A DNA stretch of 45,858 nt, from the NCBI GenBank assembly GCA_045578665.1, contig JAZNKR010000166.1, positions 1-45,858 on the forward strand. The letters run 5' to 3'. The stretch comes from HGM04593 sp045578665 (GTDB taxonomy: Bacteria; Bacteroidota; Bacteroidia; Bacteroidales; Bacteroidaceae). Both the position numbers and the translations under genes were made by a program. Shown here in pieces: positions 1-8,698 of the stretch (the first letter of the stretch is position 1; each line of letters opens with the position of its first letter). Below the pieces are notes generated by a model, which saw only the letters and a list, made by a program, of their open reading frames with translations, made no database searches and was not told where the DNA came from.

Positions 1-169
1 GTCTTGCAATCCTATATCCACTGTCTACTGCAAATATATATCAAATAGTGTTTGGCGGAGCCACCCCCCTTTTTTTTGATTTAACATTTGTTAATATATA
101 GATTGCAGTAACACCTCGAAACAACAAGTTCTCGATGACACCGCAAAAATAACATACCGCAAGCAAAAA

Positions 170-212
170 AAATAGGGGAAATTCCCTATTTTTTGGGGGA
201 ATTTCCCTATTT
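170..212 (-). terminator. Hairpin terminator downstream of the amidase-like gene
   Basis: A 17-nt arm at 170-186 pairs with 197-212 apart from one bulged G. The hairpin lies 31 bp beyond the stop codon of the minus-strand gene and is read first by transcripts from it. A T-rich loop and A/T-rich flanks fit an intrinsic terminator. The rest of 1-242 shows no gene. Confidence 0.6.
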
Positions 213-242
213 CTTCATGTTTGTAATATTGAGAAACTGTTA

Positions 243-3176
243 TCAGTTAAGCAGGAAACGCATGACTGCGCCCATAAGTTCTGCCCTGATATTGTCATCG
301 AGGATTGTTTCGAAGGGGAAGCCTGTTGCAAGAACACGGTAATTGTCGGCGAAGGCTATGCCGGCACTCTCGCGGCTCTTGTCGTAGACAAAAGCTACGA
401 ACGAACTGCCTACGGGAGCCAATATGTCGGGACGGGTTACTGCATAGCAGTGTTCGCCCATTGCTCTGTTTACACCTATAGTGAGGTTGGAACCGAATAT
501 CTTGTCTTCTGAAATGTCTGCCATGATGCCACCGAAATCGAATTTCAGCACATTGTTGATGAATGCTTTGTCTGTGGCGTTGCCTATCATATCACTTGCC
601 ATATAGGCGCCGCTTACAAATATGCGACCTCCAGCCTCGCAATACTCCGATATTTTGCGCTGCAGCTCCTCGGGGAAGCTCTTGTAGGGACGATTATAGC
701 CCAATGCACTGCCTTTGCCTCCCTGCTTCTCGGCTCCGACGATGATGTCTACCGCATCGCACGAAGCGAGGGATACTGCACCCGACATCACTGCTTCGCT
801 TGAGCACGAGACGTATGAGTATCCGTTGGCAAGAAGTGCCTTGCCGTGGAGATGGGGATAGTTGAATGTGTTGCCTGCAAGCAACATTCCTTCGAGCTCG
901 GCGCCACTGATACCGAGCCCATCCTCGAAACCTATGTTCACACGCTCGAAATCGAGCTGTCTGCCGCAATACTCGGGAGTGCGCATATAGGGCACACCCG
1001 GGTCGGCATCGAGGTCGAAGCCTGCACGGGATTCATTGTTGACAACTGCAGGACCGCTGAGACGATGGAATCCGTTGACCACAAGCACTCTGCCCTTGCC
1101 CACACCAGAGACTGCCGCCGACAGTTCCTCGGAGGGGAAACTCTCGCCGCCCTCGTTGAGAGCAGCTACCTTGAATCCGTATTGGACATCGGGCAAGAGG
1201 GTAAGTACAACGTTGTTGCCCTCCACTACCCTGCCGTTGTCGTAGGCGTTGTCGTTCACGCGGGTGTAGAGTACAAATTTTTCGGCTTTGGCTGTCGGCT
1301 CGGTGGCATCGTCGACCGGTTGCCATGAGAGTTTTACATCATTGGCATTCTCCCCGAAACTGATAGAAAAATCCTTTACGGGAAGAGGCTGCACCACATA
1401 GTCATCGCAATCGTGCACGTAGCTGATATACTTCAACAACGCCTTGTAGACGGCACGTGCCATTATAAACTTGAAGTTGGGGTCGTGACCATAGACCATG
1501 TCAATGAAATTCTGGTGCGAAAGCGACTCGAATATCATCGACGGCACATATGGGATGCGCGACTCGCTGTAGCTCTTGTCGAGTATGCCGCGACACGACC
1601 ATCTGAAGCCGTATGCCTCGCTTATATCCTTCTGGACGGTGTTGAGAAGATAGCTTATGAAGTCGCGGGAGATGTATCTCGAAATACCTACGGGCAGACG
1701 TCCGCCGTCGTGCGCTGTTGTTACCACACCCAACGAACCTATGATTTCGTCCTCGCGCGACACGCCTGCGTCGGAGTGGAAGCCCATGCTCAGTTCCAGA
1801 GGTACACCGAGACCTGCCGAGTCGGGACAGAAGAGCGATCCGCCGACAAGGTGGTTCACTGCACGCGAACGGCTGTTGATGTCGTCGTTGTAATCTTTTT
1901 CACCCTCGCTTGGGGTGTAGACCTCATAGGGGAAACCGCTGTATTGCAATGCGTAGCGTGCTCCTTCCAAATAACGGGGCATACCACTCAACTTGAGGCT
2001 GTCGCCACGCGCCACATTGCTCATGCCTCCGCCGAAGCGCACCGCATCGGCTGTTATGACGCCGTCGTAGGCACTCTCGTTGGAGAGGAGAACCGCCTGG
2101 TTCTCGTGCACACCCTTGCGGAATTCGAATGAGCCCAAATAGACCCATGTGCCGCCACCCATCTGCTGGTTGACGGTGAAGTTGGTGACTCCTCCGGTGT
2201 GGACCACCGAATAACGGGCATCGGGTACACTGCCCTCCACTGTGCTGTATGATACATATACCCCATACTCGCCATCTTCGGGAATATCGGGTATCCACTT
2301 GGCAGCTGCTGTTGCACTCTTGCCCTCGCCCACACATTTGTTTATGCGCACGGTACCCTCGTGGAATGGATTCTCGCCATCGACATAGAATGTGTCGCGG
2401 GGAGCGAACCCGGCTGTTTCGAGGCTCTTCCAGGAGTAACCCTTCTCGGAGACCTCGGCATATTGCGATGTTCCGGTCTCGGCATCGTTGTCTACAACTA
2501 CCGAGTGTGGCTGCCAGCTTCTTTCGCGGGGGGTATATACGATTGCTCCTGCGTTTTCGAGCATGGGCATGAGGAAAGGCACCACGATGGATTGGGTGAA
2601 GAGATCTTCTGTTGTGCAGTAGAGCGACGGACGCTGCCACTTCCAGCGGTCTTTGTCGGGGGCATAGATGCGACCGTGGCTCTGCCACAAGGCTATGTGT
2701 CTGCCGTCGAGTCCGGCAAGGGGACGATAGGGACGCGACACGTTCCTTACCCATGCATGGCCCGTATAATCGCGTTTGTCCCAGAGGCGTGTCTCGTCTA
2801 CAGCTTTCTTCTTTCTGTAGATGTTGGGCACAAGATACTCTATGCGCTTGTGGTTGGCTATGACATCTATCTTGTATTTCTTGTAGGAGCCTGGGAGAAT
2901 ATTTCTTATTCCATCGTATATGCTGTCGACAAGTTCGGGAGTGAATACCTGTGAGCCGAAGTTGCTGTTGGTGTAGATTGTTATTCTCTTTCTTCCGAAG
3001 ACAATGTTGCCGCGTTTACGTTCGAGTCCGCAATTTTTCAGGCGGAACCTCTCGGGTGTGTAGTTCGAAAAATACTCTTTTATAGCGCGTATTGCATCCT
3101 TCTGCTTGCCCTGTGCCACACCGCTTGTGGCAAATGACAAACAGATGACAACCGACAGAAGCCACCTTAAATGCAT
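243..3176 (-). CDS. Exported modular N-acetylmuramoyl-L-alanine amidase-like (xanthan-lyase/golvesin type) protein
   Basis: This is a 977-aa exported protein with a signal peptide (about residues 1-21). An amidase_3-like fold can be traced by its zinc and catalytic positions: H167 in a SHGR motif, E190, H467 in GFHSDAG and E550 in MIFES. The 277 residues between E190 and H467 include a golvesin/xanthan-lyase-type beta domain (about 285-385), so the fold is split by an insert. A fibronectin III-like segment (about 600-690) follows, then a C-terminal region resembling a class I glutamine-amidotransferase-like flavodoxin fold. Related Bacteroides proteins are often named xanthan lyase, but the visible residues favour cleavage of an amide bond, probably in peptidoglycan. 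It starts 21 bp after the 88-aa gene and is probably co-transcribed with it. Substrate is inferred only. Confidence 0.75.
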   Translation of the reverse strand: MHLRWLLSVVICLSFATSGVAQGKQKDAIRAIKEYFSNYTPERFRLKNCGLERKRGNIVFGRKRITIYTNSNFGSQVFTPELVDSIYDGIRNILPGSYKKYKIDVIANHKRIEYLVPNIYRKKKAVDETRLWDKRDYTGHAWVRNVSRPYRPLAGLDGRHIALWQSHGRIYAPDKDRWKWQRPSLYCTTEDLFTQSIVVPFLMPMLENAGAIVYTPRERSWQPHSVVVDNDAETGTSQYAEVSEKGYSWKSLETAGFAPRDTFYVDGENPFHEGTVRINKCVGEGKSATAAAKWIPDIPEDGEYGVYVSYSTVEGSVPDARYSVVHTGGVTNFTVNQQMGGGTWVYLGSFEFRKGVHENQAVLLSNESAYDGVITADAVRFGGGMSNVARGDSLKLSGMPRYLEGARYALQYSGFPYEVYTPSEGEKDYNDDINSRSRAVNHLVGGSLFCPDSAGLGVPLELSMGFHSDAGVSREDEIIGSLGVVTTAHDGGRLPVGISRYISRDFISYLLNTVQKDISEAYGFRWSCRGILDKSYSESRIPYVPSMIFESLSHQNFIDMVYGHDPNFKFIMARAVYKALLKYISYVHDCDDYVVQPLPVKDFSISFGENANDVKLSWQPVDDATEPTAKAEKFVLYTRVNDNAYDNGRVVEGNNVVLTLLPDVQYGFKVAALNEGGESFPSEELSAAVSGVGKGRVLVVNGFHRLSGPAVVNNESRAGFDLDADPGVPYMRTPEYCGRQLDFERVNIGFEDGLGISGAELEGMLLAGNTFNYPHLHGKALLANGYSYVSCSSEAVMSGAVSLASCDAVDIIVGAEKQGGKGSALGYNRPYKSFPEELQRKISEYCEAGGRIFVSGAYMASDMIGNATDKAFINNVLKFDFGGIMADISEDKIFGSNLTIGVNRAMGEHCYAVTRPDILAPVGSSFVAFVYDKSRESAGIAFADNYRVLATGFPFETILDDNIRAELMGAVMRFLLN

Positions 3177-3197
3177 ATATCAACGGATGGAATAGGA

Positions 3198-3464
3198 TTA
3201 TCCTTTCTGAATATCTGCCACAATCTCTTTTGCCTCGTTGTTGAAAGAGGTGCAGAGTGTATTGAAATACTCCTTAGCCGACATTCCGGGCTGTTTGTGG
3301 CTGATGCGGGCAATATAATCGTTGTTCATCACAAGTATTCTTGCGAATATTGCGTTCCACTCCTCTATGTTTCTGTCCGAGTTGAGAGATACGAATATTG
3401 CTTGTGAGAGAAGTTCGCTTGAAACGTAGCTGATTACCTTCTTCAGATTCTTTCTGCTTGCCAT
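3198..3464 (-). CDS. Conserved small hypothetical protein (88 aa)
   Basis: This 88-aa soluble, lysine-containing, mostly helical protein begins MASRKNLKK. Small proteins beginning in this style are common as uncharacterised single-copy genes in Bacteroides. I chose the internal ATG at 3464 rather than an upstream ATG at 3563, because the longer form would add 33 residues that overlap the probable promoter at 3541-3572. There is no signal peptide or recognisable domain. It lies 21 bp upstream of the amidase-like gene, which suggests one transcript. No function can be assigned from sequence. Confidence 0.7.
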   Translation of the reverse strand: MASRKNLKKVISYVSSELLSQAIFVSLNSDRNIEEWNAIFARILVMNNDYIARISHKQPGMSAKEYFNTLCTSFNNEAKEIVADIQKG

Positions 3465-3540
3465 TGTAAAATGTTTTAAAAGTTCATATTTTGCAAAGAG
3501 AGCCCCCACAAAGAGTGCAATAAATCTTCGCATGCAATTG

Positions 3541-3572
3541 CAAAGATAATGAATGAGTGCCAATGAAGCAAG
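3541..3572 (-). promoter_or_regulatory. Bacteroidales-type promoter for the 88-aa gene and amidase
   Basis: On the minus strand TATCTTTG (3541-3548) matches the -7 consensus TAnnTTTG. CTTG at 3569-3572 sits 20 nt upstream, close to the -33 TTTG element. It falls in the 160-bp gap after the GH35-like gene, so the last two genes of this block probably have their own promoter. Confidence 0.5.
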
Positions 3573-3624
3573 AGCTCACTTGCAAAGTTTGCTATTACTA
3601 TGTTACTAATTTATCAGTCCTCTC

Positions 3625-5469
3625 TTAATACAAAGGATACTTGATACCTTTTACTACCGGTTTCGAAGGACCGTCCCAATCGGAAATGATGAGTTCGTTC
3701 TCTCCCTCCTTCATCCAGCAAACGGGGACATAGAGTGCCCGTTGGGGACCATCGTGTCTGTAGCGTCCCAACGCATGTCCGTTGAGCCATACCTCGCCGT
3801 TGCCCCAATAGCCTACGAAGAGGTAGAAATCGCCGGCGGCAGGTTTCTGTATCGTGGCACGATAGTATCCGGGAGCGGGTGTCTCGGGCAATTTGCCGAA
3901 ACTGAGCGAAGAGACAAAACTGTGTTCCGATGGCAAGGGGTATATTTTCCATCTCTTCTGCGGAGAAGTTGTGCCGTCTGCAAACTTCAACTCTACGCTT
4001 TTTGTTATACCCTTGTAGTCTTTGTATCCCTTCAGATTGCCAACGCGACCTGTAGAGACGACGAGAATATCGAGTTTGGCTTCGGCTGCTGAGGAAGGCA
4101 ATGCAACCTCAGCATCTTCGCCGTCTCGTCTGTCAACCGCAGCTACCTGCCTGCCGTCCACGTATATGCGTGCATAGTCGTGTATGCCTTTGATGGAGAG
4201 CATTGTACCCTCCTTCACTGCCGGCAGTGTGGTTGAATACAATATGGCTCCTGCTCCTATGCCGCACTGCTCCATTGTCTTCAAGGATTCGGACTCTATG
4301 GCTGCGGGAAGATTGCCGAAAAGTGGTGCAAACTCCTCTACTGCAACATCGTTGAACGAAGAGAGACGCGACGAGGGTATAGGCTCTACAATCGCCTTGC
4401 CATTCTCCTGGGCATAGATGTGGAGTGTCTTGCGGAATTTCTTGTAGTCGTCTGTGCAGTCACCTGTGAGATCTATCAGAGCATCTGTGTTGTGAGCAGT
4501 TGTGTATGGCTGATATTTGCCATCGACCATGGCAGCACCGGCTGTGGTGCCGAACGAAGTACCTCCAAGAACACCATCAATGCTTACCGAATTGGCACGC
4601 TGCAAAAGTTCGAAGGTGCGCATGAAGACCTTGTTCCAGTTGCGCGCCGCACTCTCGCCTCCCCAAACGGTCTTGTAGTCGCCGCCGAGCGATGAGCAGA
4701 CGAGCGGGGCATCGTAGCGGAATTTGGTCACTCCCACAAAATGTTCATCCGCCTTCTCCTCGGAGTTCATGTCTATCGAGAAATAGACATCGGGGAGTGA
4801 GGTCTGCATGAAGCTGTTTTTTGTGGCAGCGGTAAACGTAAGCACATTGTCGAAACCTCTCTTCCGGGCACAGTCGACAAGTGCCTGGAGATATGGTTTG
4901 TCCTTTTTCTCAATACCCTGCGACTCCTCCACCTGCACGATTGCAATGTTGCCGCCATTGGCGAGCAAGAGCGGAGAGAGCTCTTTGCCCAACGCCTCGA
5001 AGAAGCGGTCGACACGCTGCATGAATGCGGGCTGCGTGCTGCGCAACCTTATCTTTTCGACATTGAGCAGCCACCACGGCAAGCCTCCCATATCCCACTC
5101 GGCACCTACATAGGGACCTATGTGCAGCCACACGAGCAGCCCCTTCTCCTGTGCCATACGGCAAAATGTCTTCACATCTTTCATTCCCGAGAAGTCGAAG
5201 TTACCTTCGGTTGGTTCGTGCAACATCCAGGGGACCTTCACTGTAATGGTATTCAATCCCATTCGCGCCATATTCTCAAGACGGTCGTTCCAATACTCCT
5301 GCGGAACACGCGCATAATCGAAATCGGCGGATGCGACGGTGTACATTTCGCCGTCGAGGGTGATGACGGAGTTCTCTACCGTCATAGAACGTTTTTTGTT
5401 GCCGCAGGCAGAGAATGTCATTGCGGCAACAAAAAACAGTATCAGATAAAGTATTCTGTTTACTTTCAC
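3625..5469 (-). CDS. GH35-like (beta-galactosidase family) lipoprotein lacking both catalytic glutamates
   Basis: This 614-aa lipoprotein has its lipobox cysteine at C22 (SACG). The start is GTG at 5469; the next Met would remove the signal peptide. The GH35 signature region GPYVGAEWDMGGLPWWLL (118-135) is nearly canonical, and C-terminal jelly-roll-like regions are present. In the usual acid/base motif QVENEYG this protein reads QVEESQG, placing S183 where the catalytic Glu should be. In the nucleophile motif (C-S-E-F-W) it reads C-S-S-L-G, placing S260 at the nucleophile position. I confirmed both by reading the DNA codons. A neighbouring E182 could in principle take over as acid, but no nucleophile replacement is obvious. 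It is most likely a galactoside-binding pseudoenzyme, or an enzyme with altered chemistry. It lies 7 bp after the NagB/PIG-L gene in an operon. Confidence 0.85.
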   Translation of the reverse strand: MKVNRILYLILFFVAAMTFSACGNKKRSMTVENSVITLDGEMYTVASADFDYARVPQEYWNDRLENMARMGLNTITVKVPWMLHEPTEGNFDFSGMKDVKTFCRMAQEKGLLVWLHIGPYVGAEWDMGGLPWWLLNVEKIRLRSTQPAFMQRVDRFFEALGKELSPLLLANGGNIAIVQVEESQGIEKKDKPYLQALVDCARKRGFDNVLTFTAATKNSFMQTSLPDVYFSIDMNSEEKADEHFVGVTKFRYDAPLVCSSLGGDYKTVWGGESAARNWNKVFMRTFELLQRANSVSIDGVLGGTSFGTTAGAAMVDGKYQPYTTAHNTDALIDLTGDCTDDYKKFRKTLHIYAQENGKAIVEPIPSSRLSSFNDVAVEEFAPLFGNLPAAIESESLKTMEQCGIGAGAILYSTTLPAVKEGTMLSIKGIHDYARIYVDGRQVAAVDRRDGEDAEVALPSSAAEAKLDILVVSTGRVGNLKGYKDYKGITKSVELKFADGTTSPQKRWKIYPLPSEHSFVSSLSFGKLPETPAPGYYRATIQKPAAGDFYLFVGYWGNGEVWLNGHALGRYRHDGPQRALYVPVCWMKEGENELIISDWDGPSKPVVKGIKYPLY

Positions 5470-5476
5470 TTTCCTA

Positions 5477-7399
5477 TCAACAAAGTTTCACAAAAAGCTC
5501 GATTGCCTGATATTCGGGCATACCTATTCTGTCGAACACGCTTGCAGTGTTCTGCATTCTCTCCTCGGCACGCTCCCAGAACTCGCGTGAGTCTTCACCG
5601 GGGAAGGGAACGATATCCTTCTGCGAGAGATGGCGGAATATTGCATGACGTTTTCTTATCATTTCGGCAGGGCTCAAGGGCACTGCCATATCTGCAACAG
5701 CCAGATCCCACTCCTGCCATGCACCGCGGTAGAGCCAAATGTGGCACTCCTTTGCCCAATCCTCGTCTTTGAGACGCTCGAATGCTCTGAGCACAGCCTC
5801 AACGCATACGCGGTGTGTGCCGTGGGGGTCGGTAAGGTCGCCGGCAGCATAAATCTGGTGGGGTTTCACCTGCTGCATCAGTTCGGCTACTATGTCAATA
5901 TCCTTTTCGGTAAGTTCGCCTTTCTTTATGCCTCCTGTCTCGTAGAAGGGAAGGTTGAGGAAGTGGGCATTGGTCCTGTCGTCGAGACCGAGTGTACGGC
6001 AGGCGGCACGTGCCTCGGCACGTCTGATGGCGCCCTTGATGTCGAGCAGACGGCGCGGTTCGGGCATTCCGGGAACTTTAGAGTCGATTACCTCCTTGAT
6101 TTCGTTGTAGATGTCGCCGAATCCCATTTCGCGGGCTGTGTCGATGTTCTGCAACACGACATCGTCGTAGACAGCCACGTTGCCCGAAGTCTCGTATGCC
6201 ACATGCACATCGTGTCCCTGCTGCACCAGACGGTTGAATGTTCCGCCCATAGAGATTACATCGTCGTCGGGATGGGGAGAGAAGATGATTACTCTCTTGG
6301 GATAGGGAGATGAAGGTACGGGACGTGTAGAGTCGTCGGCATTGGGCTTTCCACCGGGCCAACCCGAGATTATGTGCTGTATGTCGTTGAATACGCGAAT
6401 GTTTATATTGTCGTATGTATCCACTCTTTCGAGAAGGTCGGTGAGCGAGTTCTTCACATAGTCCTGGTTGGTCAACTTGAGTATAGGCTTTTTCACTGTC
6501 TCGCAGAGCCAGAGCACAGCCTTACGGATGAGTTTGGGAGACCACTCCACGGGAGGAGCTATAAGCCACGGACTCTTTACGCGGGTAAGTTCCTGAGCAG
6601 CATTCTCGTCGATTACCACATGAATGTCGTCATGCTCTTGCAGGCAGGTTACGGGAATATTCTCATCCTCTACTCCTTCGATAAGATTGTAAGCAACTCT
6701 TGCCTTGTCCTCGCCCCAGATAATCAGAATAACCTTCTTGGACTTCATTATTGTGTCGAGTCCCATTGTGATTGCCATCTTGGGAACATCGTTAGGATTT
6801 GAGAAGAAGCTATCCTGTGTCTTGCGCGAGTTGTAGCTCAACTGCACACGACGGGTAGTTGATTTTGCGTATGCACCCGGCTCATTGAAGCCTACCTGAC
6901 CAAGTTCGCCGACACCCATAATCATGAGGTCTATCTTTCCGCTTACCTTCTCTTCGAGCTCCTCGCAATAGTCATTCACCTTGTCCATAGGGATAGTTGT
7001 ATCGGGGAAATGCACGTTTTCGGGAAGTATGTCGACATGATTGAGCAGTTCCTCGTGAATGCGGTAGTTGCGGCTGCGGGGAGATGCCGGGTCCATAGGA
7101 TAGAACTCGTCGAGGCTGTACACTTCGACATTCTTGAAGCTCACTCCGCCATTTTTATATATCCTTACAAGTTCCTTGTAAAGTCCGATGGGAGAGCGGC
7201 CTGTAGAGAGACCGAGTACAAAGTTCGATTCGCCTTTATGTTCGTTTATGGCCTTTACTACCAAGGATGCTGCATATTTGACGCCCTCATCCTCTGTGGG
7301 GTAAATGCTTGTTGGTACCTTTTCGTATCTGCATATACTGTCTACTGAGACTGTTGTTGATAATTCGCCGATTTTCGGCAACACAAATTTTCTTTCCAT
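5477..7399 (-). CDS. NagB-like / PIG-L (LmbE) deacetylase fusion protein
   Basis: This is a 640-aa cytosolic two-domain protein. Residues 20-300 resemble glucosamine-6-phosphate deaminase (NagB): sugar-phosphate loop LSTGRSP (64-70) and LDEFY with D97, matching E. coli D72. At the catalytic loop it reads GVGELGQVGFNEP (162-174). E. coli D141 and H143 are therefore replaced by L166 and Q168, while E148 is kept as E173. Residues 365-560 form a PIG-L/LmbE N-acetylglucosamine deacetylase domain with the metal motif PHPDDD (375-380) and a downstream DPHGTHR motif (524-530). The fold suggests binding of a GlcNAc phosphate and hydrolysis of its N-acetyl group. Ring-opening deamination by the N-terminal half is doubtful. 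NagB/PIG-L fusions are common in Bacteroidetes and annotated as nagB. It is 12 bp downstream of the anSME gene. Confidence 0.85.
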   Translation of the reverse strand: MERKFVLPKIGELSTTVSVDSICRYEKVPTSIYPTEDEGVKYAASLVVKAINEHKGESNFVLGLSTGRSPIGLYKELVRIYKNGGVSFKNVEVYSLDEFYPMDPASPRSRNYRIHEELLNHVDILPENVHFPDTTIPMDKVNDYCEELEEKVSGKIDLMIMGVGELGQVGFNEPGAYAKSTTRRVQLSYNSRKTQDSFFSNPNDVPKMAITMGLDTIMKSKKVILIIWGEDKARVAYNLIEGVEDENIPVTCLQEHDDIHVVIDENAAQELTRVKSPWLIAPPVEWSPKLIRKAVLWLCETVKKPILKLTNQDYVKNSLTDLLERVDTYDNINIRVFNDIQHIISGWPGGKPNADDSTRPVPSSPYPKRVIIFSPHPDDDVISMGGTFNRLVQQGHDVHVAYETSGNVAVYDDVVLQNIDTAREMGFGDIYNEIKEVIDSKVPGMPEPRRLLDIKGAIRRAEARAACRTLGLDDRTNAHFLNLPFYETGGIKKGELTEKDIDIVAELMQQVKPHQIYAAGDLTDPHGTHRVCVEAVLRAFERLKDEDWAKECHIWLYRGAWQEWDLAVADMAVPLSPAEMIRKRHAIFRHLSQKDIVPFPGEDSREFWERAEERMQNTASVFDRIGMPEYQAIELFVKLC

Positions 7400-7411
7400 A
7401 ATATATACAAT

Positions 7412-8674
7412 TTATATTGTTTTATTCCTTTCGCGCGCCCAATGCATCACCTCCATCGGGGAGCGTTCTTTCTGTAAAAGCATTTTCATGTGGCGCATAT
7501 ATGGGTCGGTGTGCCTGAAGAAGAGTTTGTACCCCTCGCACAGCGTATTCATATATGGTTCGCCCCTCTGCGATGTTGCGAAGCGGTGCTTGGGACATTC
7601 GCCACGGCAGAGAAAGTTATATGTGCACCTTTTGCACTCCATGGGCAATGCTTCGCGTTTGTCACGCCCGAAAGCCTGTTGTTCCTGCGAGGTATACATT
7701 TCAACAAGCGTCGAGGAGAGTATGTTCCCCAAACGGTATTCGGGGTAGACAAAGTGGTCGCACGAATATACATCGCCGTTGTACTCTACGACAGGGGCAT
7801 CGCCGCAGGTCTCGCAGAAGGCACATAGCGACGGGGGTACTCCGCACCAGTTGGCAAGCGTTATATCGAACAGTTGCACAAAGCAGCTTCCCACATCGCA
7901 CTTTATCCATTCGTCGAACACATCGCACATGAATTCCCCGAAGCCTCTTGCCGAAACCGACCAGGGTGCGGGGGTTGCACCTTCGACATCGGGTGAGACT
8001 ATAAGCGGGCGTCGGCCTTCGCGCAACTGCACATATTCTACAACCGGCAGGAACTGTATAAAGTTGCTTATTCCGCGCAGGAAGCGGTATATCTCTTTTC
8101 CGCGACCTTCACTTCTTGAGTTCACTGTGGCAAGTATGTTGTATTCCACCTTACGGTTGTGCATCTTCTCTACAGCCTGCATAACCTTGCCGAATGTGGG
8201 GGCACCGCCGCAGTCGCGGCGATAGGCATCGTGTACCTCTTCGGGACCGTCGAGCGACACACCCACAAGAAAATTGTTCTCTCTGAAGAAGTCGCACCAC
8301 TCATCGTTTACAAGTGTACCGTTTGTCTGCAAAGTATTCTCTATCTGCCGTCCTGCGGCGTAGCGTTGTTGCAGTTCCACAGCCTTGCGGTAGAAATCGA
8401 TGCCTGCAAGCAGAGGTTCTCCGCCGTGCCAGCAGAAGGTAACAGTCGGCAGATTGACCGCTTCGAGATACTGACGCACATACTCTTCGAGCACATCATC
8501 GGTCATGCGGTTTTGCGGAGCACTGTATATTTCGGCTTTGTCGCGGTAGTAGCAATACGAGCAGTCGAGGTTGCAGGTGGCACCTACAGGCTTCACCATT
8601 GTGGTGAATGCCGGCAGACGCTTCATCTTGGCTACATCCGACAGATGTATATTGTTTCTGCTGTTGCTCTTCAT
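7412..8674 (-). CDS. Anaerobic sulfatase-maturating enzyme (radical SAM, SPASM)
   Basis: This 420-aa cytosolic radical SAM enzyme converts the active-site Ser or Cys of sulfatases to formylglycine without oxygen. The SAM-cluster motif CNLDCSYC spans residues 34-41 (CxxxCxxC). C-terminal cysteine clusters for two further 4Fe-4S centres (SPASM) are visible around CETCGD and CRGECPKHRF, the latter typical of anSMEs. An upstream in-frame TTG at 8692 is possible, but ATG at 8674 with purine-rich sequence before it is preferred. It follows the sulfatase gene by 24 bp in the same operon, and that sulfatase is Ser-type, which requires an anSME. The context supports the assignment strongly. Confidence 0.93.
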   Translation of the reverse strand: MKSNSRNNIHLSDVAKMKRLPAFTTMVKPVGATCNLDCSYCYYRDKAEIYSAPQNRMTDDVLEEYVRQYLEAVNLPTVTFCWHGGEPLLAGIDFYRKAVELQQRYAAGRQIENTLQTNGTLVNDEWCDFFRENNFLVGVSLDGPEEVHDAYRRDCGGAPTFGKVMQAVEKMHNRKVEYNILATVNSRSEGRGKEIYRFLRGISNFIQFLPVVEYVQLREGRRPLIVSPDVEGATPAPWSVSARGFGEFMCDVFDEWIKCDVGSCFVQLFDITLANWCGVPPSLCAFCETCGDAPVVEYNGDVYSCDHFVYPEYRLGNILSSTLVEMYTSQEQQAFGRDKREALPMECKRCTYNFLCRGECPKHRFATSQRGEPYMNTLCEGYKLFFRHTDPYMRHMKMLLQKERSPMEVMHWARERNKTI

Positions 8675-8698
8675 ACCTCTACTCTGCCACAATTGGAA

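Noticed and set aside
3198..3563. Longer form of the 88-aa protein from 3563
   Set aside because: The added 33 residues cover a likely promoter and do not look like a real signal peptide for a protein that otherwise appears cytosolic.
7412..8692. Longer anSME start at 8692
   Set aside because: That codon is TTG; the ATG at 8674 has better upstream context and begins closer to the conserved domain.
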